A stretch of DNA of 64,000 bases, taken from positions 21,491 to 85,490 of the forward strand of contig NZ_JAJOMB010000031.1 of assembly GCF_021129305.1 (NCBI RefSeq), given 5' to 3'. Below the pieces are notes generated by a model. That model saw only the letters and a program-made list of their open reading frames with translations. It searched no databases and was not told the origin of the DNA. The position numbers were made by a program, and so were the translations under genes. The first letter of the stretch is position 1, and each line of letters begins with the position of its first letter. The stretch is from Kineosporia babensis. GTDB taxonomy: Bacteria > Actinomycetota > Actinomycetes > Actinomycetales > Kineosporiaceae. Of this stretch, positions 58,450 to 64,000 are shown one piece after another.

Positions 58450-59703
58450 ATGCCCGAACTGCTGTATCCCCTCGACTCGACGAAGCGTTTCACCGACCAG
58501 GAGAAGGTGGGCCACAACCGCTGGCACCCGGATATCCCGCCCGCTGTGACAGTGCGGCCGGGCGACGAGTTCCGGGTGCATGTGCGTGAGTGGTTCGACG
58601 GCGCGATCCGCAACGACGATTCGGCCGAGGACATCCTGAACGCCCCGCTGAGCACGGTGCACTGCCTGTCCGGCCCGTTCGCGGTCGAGGGCGCCAAGCC
58701 GGGTGATCTGCTGGTGGTCGACATCCTTGACGTCGGGCCGATCCCGCAGGAGGACTCGGGGCCGCTGGCCGGCCAGGGCTGGGGCTACACAGGTATTTTC
58801 CCGACCGACAACGGCGGTGGGTTCCTCACCGAGCAGTTCCCCGACGCCTACAAGGCCATCTGGGATTTCAGCGGGCACGTGGCCACTTCGCGTCATGTTC
58901 CGGGGGTTTCGTTTACCGGCATCATGCATCCGGGTCTGATGGGAACCGCGCCGTCCGCGGCCCTGTTGTCCAAGTGGAATGCGCGCGAAGGCGCGCTGAT
59001 CGCAACGAATCCCAACCGTGTCCCGCCCCTGGCCCTGCCGCCGTTGCCAACCGATGCCGTCCTTGGTTCGTTGACTGGAGACGCTTTTGATCGGGCCGCG
59101 GCGGAAGCGGCCCGCACCGCACCGCCTCGGGAGAACGGCGGCAATCAGGACATCAAGAACCTGACGCGCGGTTCGCGGGTGTTCTATCCGGTGTTCGTCG
59201 ACGGGGCGAATCTTTCGGTGGGCGATCTGCATTTCTCGCAAGGGGACGGGGAGATCACCTTCTGCGGGGCGATCGAGATGGGCGGTTTCATCGATCTGCG
59301 GGTGGATCTGATCCCGGACGGGATGAGTACGTACGGGGTTTCGGAGAACGCGATCTTCATGCCGGGGAACGAGGGTCCGGTGTACTCGGACTGGCTGGCG
59401 TTCTCGGGGACCTCGGTGACGCTGGACGGTGAGCAGCGTTACCTGGACTCGCAGTTGGCTTATCAGCGGGCTTGTCTGCACGCCATCGACTATCTGACCA
59501 AGTTCGGGTACTCACCGGAGCAGGCCTATCTGATTCTGGGGGCTGCGCCGATCGAGGGGCGGTTCTCGGGGGTGGTGGATATTCCGAACGCCTGCGCAAC
59601 GGTGTACTTGCCTACGGCGATCTTTGACTTCCCGGTGGCGCCTTCGCTGGACGGCCCGGCCCAGGTCGATCCGGGCATGGGGGCACCGCACGCTGCTCGG
59701 TAG
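58450..59703 (+). CDS. fmdA: formamidase
   Basis: 417 residues of the FmdA/AmdA family, the usual length. Motifs are WHPDIPPAVTVRPGDEFRVHVREWFDGAI, TVHCLSGPFAVEGAKPGDLLVVDILD, PGVSFTGIMHPGLMG and the C-terminal LHFSQGDGEITFCGAIEMGGFI with its Cys. It hydrolyses formamide to formate and ammonia. GAAGGAGG precedes ATG 58450. It follows fmdB in the same transcript and ends at a hairpin. Third-position GC falls toward the 3' half (from about 58900), unlike its neighbours. No transporter is adjacent; the OFA carrier 1.7 kb away might handle formate. Confidence 0.92.
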   Translation: MPELLYPLDSTKRFTDQEKVGHNRWHPDIPPAVTVRPGDEFRVHVREWFDGAIRNDDSAEDILNAPLSTVHCLSGPFAVEGAKPGDLLVVDILDVGPIPQEDSGPLAGQGWGYTGIFPTDNGGGFLTEQFPDAYKAIWDFSGHVATSRHVPGVSFTGIMHPGLMGTAPSAALLSKWNAREGALIATNPNRVPPLALPPLPTDAVLGSLTGDAFDRAAAEAARTAPPRENGGNQDIKNLTRGSRVFYPVFVDGANLSVGDLHFSQGDGEITFCGAIEMGGFIDLRVDLIPDGMSTYGVSENAIFMPGNEGPVYSDWLAFSGTSVTLDGEQRYLDSQLAYQRACLHAIDYLTKFGYSPEQAYLILGAAPIEGRFSGVVDIPNACATVYLPTAIFDFPVAPSLDGPAQVDPGMGAPHAAR

Positions 59704-59716
59704 TGCTGGTTGTGCT

Positions 59717-59752
59717 GCGCGTCTGGGCGGGCCGGCGCTCGTCCAGACGCGC
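59717..59752. terminator. 10-bp bidirectional terminator
   Basis: GCGCGTCTGG (59717-59726) and CCAGACGCGC (59743-59752), perfect stem with a 16-base loop, between formamidase (stop 59703) and the convergent epimerase fusion (stop 59759). Confidence 0.8.
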
Positions 59753-59758
59753 CTGCCT

Positions 59759-61024
59759 TCAGTGCAGTGAGAGCGCCCGCCGAACGGCTGCCGCAGTGGT
59801 GTCCGGCCCGGTATTGAAACCGATCACTGAGGAAGGCGTTTCCTGGCGGGCAATGTTGACCAGTTGCTCAAGCAGCGGGGTCATGGCGGGATCCAGTCGC
59901 ACCCCACCTCCGATCACGATGACGTCGTAGCGCCGGGAACGCACCGTGTTGCGGAACTCGTCCTCGGCGTCGGAGTCATTCTTCAGAAGGCAACTGTCGA
60001 AGCTCACTCCCATCTGCGTCAGCTCCGCAGCCGAACGTTCGATCCCGGCCGTGATCTGTGCTGCATCGACCGTCGGGAAGTTCCGGCGCCGCCACTCAGA
60101 ATCGACCAGGAACCGTGGATCAAGGCCGACGTTGAGCACGCTTCGCTGCGGGCGGCGTAGCTCGGCCAAGAGACCCGGATGAGTGGGTGTCCACTTCAAT
60201 GTCTCTTGTGTAGCTCGGCTGGAGACCGGATTGTCCAGGCCGACGAACTCCTTCAGGAAACCGAAGTGTTCATCCTGTGCAGCGGCAGCGACAGGAATGC
60301 CCAGACGCTCGCCAATGGCTGCAGCGATCTCGCGGAGGGGAATGCCCTCTTCGGCAACAGCATGCAGCAGCGATCCAGCCGGGGCCGACTCCAGGGCAAG
60401 CCGGTACAGGCGGGCCGCATCACGTCCGTCCACAGACGGCCAGCGGTTGCCACCGTCGCCCAGGTACCCGGACACACCATGCTTCTGAGCGATCTCGATC
60501 AGCCTGGAAGCAAACCCGTAGCTCCCTTCGTGATGCACCGTCGGGGGCAGACGCACCACCGCAGCTCGCACGCCGTCGTTCTGCATTGCGATCAGGGCGT
60601 TTTCGGCATCGATCCGAGGCCCGGCTTCCAAAGTGACTGTTTCATTGAGGACGCCGGTGAAGCCGGCCATCGCCAGGGAACCGGTCGCGTTCGTGCCGAT
60701 GAACGGCTTGCCAGTCCCGCGCAGGGCCGAACCCATGGCCTGAATGGCCTGCAGATCGATCTCCAGCGCGCTCGCCAGGTCGCCAGATGCCTGCAGACCG
60801 TGATCGAACGCCAGGTGAATGACCCCGTCCGCCTCAGTCGCGGCGGCCGCCAAACCTTCTCGATCGGCCAGATCCCCACGGCGCACCTGCGCCCCGAGCG
60901 CCTGCACGATGGCGGCCGCCCGATCCGAGCGGGCCAGGCCGGTCACGGTGTGACCAGCAGCGATCAGCTCTGGGAGGACGGCCGAGGCAAGGCTGCCGGA
61001 CGCACCGGTGACGAAGACATGCAT
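59759..61024 (-). CDS. NAD-dependent epimerase/dehydratase with extra C-terminal domain
   Basis: 421 residues from ATG 61024. Residues 1 to about 290 are an extended SDR: MHVFVTGASGSLASAVLPEL (TGASGSLAS), an acidic RRGDLADREG, VIHLAFDH, and the usual end KWTPTHPGLLAEL. A second part (about 300-421, SVLNVGLDPRFLVDSEWRRRNFPTVDAAQITAGIERSAAELTQMG) with VIVIGGGVRLDP and SSVIGFNTGPDTTAAAVRRAL resembles a small alpha/beta protein usually found alone. The reading frame is intact through the joint. It is divergent from a TetR gene, and three repeats at 61043-61097 lie in between, so it is most likely that regulator's target. Confidence 0.82.
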   Translation of the reverse strand: MHVFVTGASGSLASAVLPELIAAGHTVTGLARSDRAAAIVQALGAQVRRGDLADREGLAAAATEADGVIHLAFDHGLQASGDLASALEIDLQAIQAMGSALRGTGKPFIGTNATGSLAMAGFTGVLNETVTLEAGPRIDAENALIAMQNDGVRAAVVRLPPTVHHEGSYGFASRLIEIAQKHGVSGYLGDGGNRWPSVDGRDAARLYRLALESAPAGSLLHAVAEEGIPLREIAAAIGERLGIPVAAAAQDEHFGFLKEFVGLDNPVSSRATQETLKWTPTHPGLLAELRRPQRSVLNVGLDPRFLVDSEWRRRNFPTVDAAQITAGIERSAAELTQMGVSFDSCLLKNDSDAEDEFRNTVRSRRYDVIVIGGGVRLDPAMTPLLEQLVNIARQETPSSVIGFNTGPDTTAAAVRRALSLH

Positions 61025-61042
61025 GATCTCTCCCATGGTGAT

Positions 61043-61097
61043 TGCAGTGACTGCAGTGACTGCAGTTGACGCTACTCCCTGATTTCAGTGACTGCAA
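61043..61097. promoter_or_regulatory. three TetR operators in the epimerase/tetR promoter
   Basis: The perfect palindrome TGCAGTGACTGCA occurs at 61043-61055 and 61052-61064, overlapping by four bases. A third copy with one mismatch is at 61084-61096 (TTCAGTGACTGCA). They fill the 92-base gap between the two divergent start codons. Confidence 0.82.
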
Positions 61098-61116
61098 TCG
61101 AGGTAGGGTGAGCCAC

Positions 61117-61701
61117 ATGCCTCGCTGGGAGCCGAACGCCGCCGGGCGGCTCCAAGAAGCCGCCTTGACCCTTTTCGAGCAACAGGGCTACGCCGGCACC
61201 ACCGCCGCCGAGATCGCGGCCCGCGCCGGCCTGAGCGAGCGCACCTTCTTCAATCACTTCGCCACCAAGCACGAGGTGATCTTCGGCGCGACCGCCGAAC
61301 TGCTCCTGCGGACGATCACCCGCAGCATCGTCGCGGCCCCGGCCGAAGCGAGCCCCCTGGACGCGGTCATGCACGGCCTTCAGACCGCGGCCGGAAACGT
61401 GCTCGACGGCTACCAGGCGCTGTCTGCTCGTCGGCGACAGATCATCGATGCCACCCCGGAGCTACGGGAACGCGATGAGGGCAAACGCGCCGGCCTCATC
61501 GACGCGATCGCCACTGCCCTGCGTGAGCGCGGGGTCGATGCCGATGCCGCGTTCCTGACCGCCGGCGCCGGTGCCGTGATTCTGCAGGCCGCCGACTCGC
61601 GCTGGACTCGGCCCGAGAACGACACTCCCCTGAGCGATCTCCTGGCCGACACCCTCACGTCGTTGCGCGGCATCGTCGAAGCGGCCACGGCACTGCACTA
61701 A
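61117..61701 (+). CDS. TetR-family transcriptional regulator
   Basis: 194 residues. HTH at about 10-55 with LQEAALTLFEQQGYAGTTAAEIAARAGLSERTFFNHFATKHEVIFG, and a C-terminal helical ligand domain (LQTAAGNVLDGYQALSARRRQIIDATPELRERDEGKR). It should bind the TGCAGTGACTGCA palindromes and repress itself and the divergent epimerase fusion. ATG 61117 is chosen over 61066, which would start inside the operators. It ends 83 bases before the Y RNA-like element. Confidence 0.92.
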   Translation: MPRWEPNAAGRLQEAALTLFEQQGYAGTTAAEIAARAGLSERTFFNHFATKHEVIFGATAELLLRTITRSIVAAPAEASPLDAVMHGLQTAAGNVLDGYQALSARRRQIIDATPELRERDEGKRAGLIDAIATALRERGVDADAAFLTAGAGAVILQAADSRWTRPENDTPLSDLLADTLTSLRGIVEAATALH

Positions 61702-61784
61702 TTGGCTTGCCGCGCCGGTGCTCGTCCTGTGACTCTTGTTCCCAGCACGAAGCGCCGGTGAGAACCTCTCGCCGACAACGATCT

Positions 61785-61950
61785 CGTGCTCACAACCGAG
61801 TTCCGAAGCGCAGACGCGGGTTACTTCGACTCTTAATCGGCGGGTTGCGGGTTCGAGTCCCGCCGCCGGGACCTCATCCCGGCGTAGCTCAACTGGCAGA
61901 GCAGCATGTTCCTTCGTCGCCCCGGATCTCGGAACCCGGTTGTGAGCACG
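61785..61950 (+). ncRNA. Y RNA-like element with circularly permuted tRNA-Lys(CUU)
   Basis: The ends pair: 61785-61806 with 61929-61950, 22 positions, 21 Watson-Crick plus one A-C. Inside is a complete tRNA in swapped order. Positions 29-73 lie at 61827-61871: anticodon loop CTCTTAA at 61830-61836, variable GGGTT, T-stem GCGGG/CCCGC with TTCGAGT, acceptor CGCCGGG and A73. After a 6-base loop (CCTCAT), positions 1-28 lie at 61878-61905: acceptor CCCGGCG, TA, D-stem GCTC/GAGC, D-loop AACTGGCA, A26 and GC. All stems pair: acceptor 7/7, D 4/4, anticodon 5/5 across the break, T 5/5; total 73 nt. A further helix 61813-61820/61911-61918 links it to the end stem. The Ro60 gene starts 18 bases later. 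Bacterial Y RNAs beside Ro60 are known to mimic tRNA; exact RNA ends are inferred. Confidence 0.85.
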
Positions 61951-61968
61951 TCCTATCGAGGAAATCCC

Positions 61969-63534
61969 ATGACCAAGTTCTCGTCGAAGGCTGCGTTGCT
62001 TTCGCGGCCGCGCAGCGACGGTACTGCTCGTACCTATGAGGGCGGGCTCGGCTACCACCGCGACGCCAAGTCCGAGCTGTTCCTGCTGGCCGTGACGAAC
62101 ATGGTTTCCGAGAACACGTTCTACGAGGGCGCGGGCGAGCGGGACCAGCGTTTCCAGGATCTGGTGCAGGCCGTGACGCTCGATGACCCCTCGTGGGTGG
62201 CGCGTTTCGTTCCGTACCTGCGGGGCCCGATGAACATGCGGTCGGCTGCTCTGGTCATGGCTGCTGAATATGCCTTGACGTTGCGTACTGCTCCGGATTC
62301 TGTGCGGGCGCAAGCGCCTTCGGTTCGCTCGGTGATCTCCAGTGCGCTGCAGCGTGCGGACGAGCCGGGCGAGTTCATCGGCTACTGGAAGCTGCGTACC
62401 GGTCGGGTAACGCTGCCGGGCGGGGTTCAGCGGGGCGTTGCGGATGCTGTGGACCGGCTGTTCACCGAGTACGCGGCGCTGAAGTACGACGGCAAGAGCC
62501 ACGCCATCCGCCTGGGCGACGTGATTGAGTTGACGCACCCTGCGGCGCGGGCTCCCTGGCAGGGCCAGCTGTACCAGTACCTGCTGGATCGCCGTCACCA
62601 CCCGGAGGACGTTCGTGCCGACCTTTCACAGTTGCCCATGATCCGCGCCAACCTCGCCTTGGACCAGATTCCTTCTTCTGAGCGTTCTTCCGTCCTGCGC
62701 GGTGCGAACGCTGCGAGCTTGCTGAAGGACGCCGGGTTCACCTGGGAGGAGCTGTCCGGTTGGCTGGGCGGCCCGATGGATGCTGCGGCTTGGCGGGCGG
62801 TGCTGCCGTCGATGGGCTTCATGGCCCGGCTGCGTAACCTGCGCAACTTCGACAAGGCCGACCTGGCCGCTTCGGACGTCGCCCCGGTCATCGCCATGCT
62901 CACCGACCCGCAGCGCATCGCCCGCTCACGCCAGTTGCCGTTCCGGTTCCTGGCTGCTTCGCGGGCCGCGTCCGGATCACGCTGGGCCGAGCCGCTGGAG
63001 CAGGCGCTCAACCACAGCCTGGCCAACGTCCCTGCTCTGCCGGGCCGTACCTTGATCCTGGTCGATCGCTCGGTGTCGATGTGGTCACGGCTTTCGCGGC
63101 GCTCGGACTTGCTCCGGGCCGACGCTGCCGCCATTTTCGGTACGGCCTTGGCGGTCCGGGCTCGGCGGGCCGACCTGGTGCAGTTCGGTTCGTCCAGCCG
63201 GCGGGTCACGTTCGGCCGGAGCGAGTCGGTGCTGCGTGTGCTTGACCGCTTCGAGCAGTTGGGCGGCACCTACACCGCCGCTGCGCTGCAGGAGCACTAC
63301 GCCGGTCATGACCGGGTGATCGTGGTGACCGACGAACAGGTGGCGCAAGGCCAGGACGTGGACCGGGCGGTGCCTGCACAGGTGCCGATGTACACCTGGA
63401 ACCTGGCCGGGTATCAGATCGGGCACACGCCTTCGGGTAGCCGTAACCGGCACGTGTTCGGTGGGCTGAGCGATGCCGCGTTTGCGATGATCCCGCTGAT
63501 CGAGGCGGGTAGGTCGCAGGACTGGCCGTTCTGA
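61969..63534 (+). CDS. rsr: Ro60 (TROVE domain) RNA-binding protein
   Basis: 521 residues. The TROVE domain of HEAT-like helices (about 15-345) includes GGLGYHRDAKSELFLLAVTNMVSENTFYEGAGERDQRFQDLVQAV and DVIELTHPAARAPWQGQLYQYLLDR. A von Willebrand A-like domain follows (about 360-521) with the metal site LILVDRSVSMWSRLS (DxSxS) and VIVVTDEQVAQG. It forms the ring that holds Y RNA and misfolded RNAs and helps RNA surveillance or repair. ATG 61969 with GAGGAA at 61957-61962 is chosen; the earlier frame start at 61906 lies inside the Y RNA. The preceding RNA element is its likely partner. RtcB ligase and archease are not in view. Confidence 0.93.
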   Translation: MTKFSSKAALLSRPRSDGTARTYEGGLGYHRDAKSELFLLAVTNMVSENTFYEGAGERDQRFQDLVQAVTLDDPSWVARFVPYLRGPMNMRSAALVMAAEYALTLRTAPDSVRAQAPSVRSVISSALQRADEPGEFIGYWKLRTGRVTLPGGVQRGVADAVDRLFTEYAALKYDGKSHAIRLGDVIELTHPAARAPWQGQLYQYLLDRRHHPEDVRADLSQLPMIRANLALDQIPSSERSSVLRGANAASLLKDAGFTWEELSGWLGGPMDAAAWRAVLPSMGFMARLRNLRNFDKADLAASDVAPVIAMLTDPQRIARSRQLPFRFLAASRAASGSRWAEPLEQALNHSLANVPALPGRTLILVDRSVSMWSRLSRRSDLLRADAAAIFGTALAVRARRADLVQFGSSSRRVTFGRSESVLRVLDRFEQLGGTYTAAALQEHYAGHDRVIVVTDEQVAQGQDVDRAVPAQVPMYTWNLAGYQIGHTPSGSRNRHVFGGLSDAAFAMIPLIEAGRSQDWPF

Positions 63535-63548
63535 GAGGTCGTCATTCG

Positions 63549-63581
63549 CCGGAGTGGCTCAGTGAGGTCGGGCCACTCCGG
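63549..63581 (+). terminator. 10-bp hairpin terminator after Ro60
   Basis: CCGGAGTGGC (63549-63558) and GCCACTCCGG (63572-63581), 13-base loop, 15 bases after the Ro60 stop. Confidence 0.78.
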
Positions 63582-63659
63582 TGTGTTCGTGCGGCTCTGA
63601 CCCTGGTCGGCTGCTAGCTTCCGAAGCCGGCAAAAGGTATTGCGGTTCGGGGGACGGGC

Positions 63660-64000
63660 GTGAGGGGAAGGCTGAAGTGGTCGGCCGCGGCGGTTCTTCT
63701 GGCTGCGTTCGTCGGCGGATGTTCATCGGACGAGCCTGAGTCGAAGTGGGCTACCAGCCTTGAGCCGGGCAACTGCTTGAATCTGATTAAGCCGCTGTCG
63801 CAGGCAAATCCCACCGTCTCGCAGTTCGAGAGTGCTTCCTGCGAAAAGGCACACGACTTGCAGGTCTTCGCCGTTCCGGAGTACGTGGCGAAGACCTCGG
63901 AGTCAAGTCCTGGCGGCGCATCGGTCAGTGCTTACCCTGGAGACCGGCTGGTTCAGGCGATGGCCAGCAAGAAGTGCTCGCTGGCTTTCCGCACGTTCCT
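63660..64000 (+). CDS. putative lipoprotein, septum-formation-like (partial)
   Basis: The first 113 codons are in the window. The N-terminus VRGRLKWSAAAVLLAAFVGGCSSDE is a lipoprotein signal with lipobox VGGC (Cys about 21). The mature part (LEPGNCLNLIKPLSQ, FESASCEKAHDLQVFAVPEYV, YPGDRLVQAMASKKCSLAF) shows the cysteine and CxxxHDxQVF pattern of actinobacterial septum formation-type (DUF4190-associated) domains. Start GTG 63660 follows GGGGGA. The gene runs off the right edge. Role in the cell envelope is inferred. Confidence 0.7.
   Translation, partial: MRGRLKWSAAAVLLAAFVGGCSSDEPESKWATSLEPGNCLNLIKPLSQANPTVSQFESASCEKAHDLQVFAVPEYVAKTSESSPGGASVSAYPGDRLVQAMASKKCSLAFRTF

Noticed and set aside
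61712..61760. Second Y RNA or direct-repeat element (GCGCCGGTG twice, 40 bp apart)
   Set aside because: Only a nine-base repeat with no stable end-to-end stem or tRNA-like part; left as part of the promoter region.
61827..61905. Two separate broken tRNA genes side by side
   Set aside because: The two parts are complementary in numbering with no missing or duplicated position, and their acceptor, D, T and anticodon stems pair with each other, so a single permuted molecule explains them better.
61906..61968. Upstream start for the Ro60 protein
   Set aside because: The added residues would be encoded by the 3' arm of the RNA stem; GAGGAA at 61957 supports ATG 61969.
1..64000. CRISPR arrays, insertion sequences, prophage or integrative element ends
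   Set aside because: No regularly spaced repeats, transposase or integrase genes, or flanking direct repeats were seen; the holin-like gene stands alone.

Overview
The window is a stretch of chromosome from a high-GC actinomycete. The signs are very GC-rich third codon positions, many GTG/TTG starts with 4-base GTGA overlaps, GntR, LacI and TetR regulators, a SigE-type ECF sigma factor, an Lsr2-like domain, a PASTA-less Ser/Thr kinase and sugar ABC importers without a local ATPase. No species can be named from the sequence alone. There is no prophage, transposase, CRISPR array or rRNA operon.

Layout. 1-5.5 kb: chorismate mutase, a TPR protein, a histidine kinase/response regulator pair and a zinc alcohol dehydrogenase. 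5.5-13.2 kb: a hexuronate/mannonate catabolic locus (manD-uxuB; transporter-idnD-kdgK-eda) with a divergent GntR regulator. 13.2-29.4 kb: accessory genes, including an elastin-like zinc-ribbon protein, a four-part protein with a degraded exonuclease domain and an Lsr2 tail, a GT9-like/APH-like pair, a pseudo-EEP protein, two peptidases, and a sigma factor between two paralogous exported proteins. 29.7-38.1 kb: an FAD-oxidoreductase/TTC38 fusion, an XRE-STAND regulator, a secreted bulb-type lectin and a methyltransferase. 38.1-50.4 kb: a sugar catabolic island with a LacI regulator, two tandem paralogous binding proteins, two permeases, two Gfo/Idh/MocA oxidoreductases, a PmoA-like protein, a cupin, a DUF993 aldolase-like protein and a TIM-barrel epimerase; two LacI-type operators lie in its divergent promoter region. 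50.4-61.7 kb: Ser/Thr kinase, MMPL transporter, holin-like protein, OFA transporter with its small subunit, two TetR regulators, an Imm1-like protein, formamidase with its FmdB partner, and an epimerase fusion behind three tandem operators.

The most striking element is at 61.8-63.5 kb. A Ro60 (TROVE) gene is preceded, 18 bases upstream of its start codon, by an RNA element whose ends pair in a 22-position stem. Inside the stem lies a circularly permuted, otherwise complete tRNA-Lys(CUU): positions 29-73 come first, a 6-base loop closes the acceptor stem, then positions 1-28 follow. All four tRNA stems pair perfectly and the total is exactly 73 nucleotides. This fits a bacterial Y RNA with an unusually complete tRNA mimic.

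Several convergent gene pairs share strong hairpin terminators. In two cases (480-506 and 25999-26028) the terminator lies inside the 3' coding end of the opposing gene.
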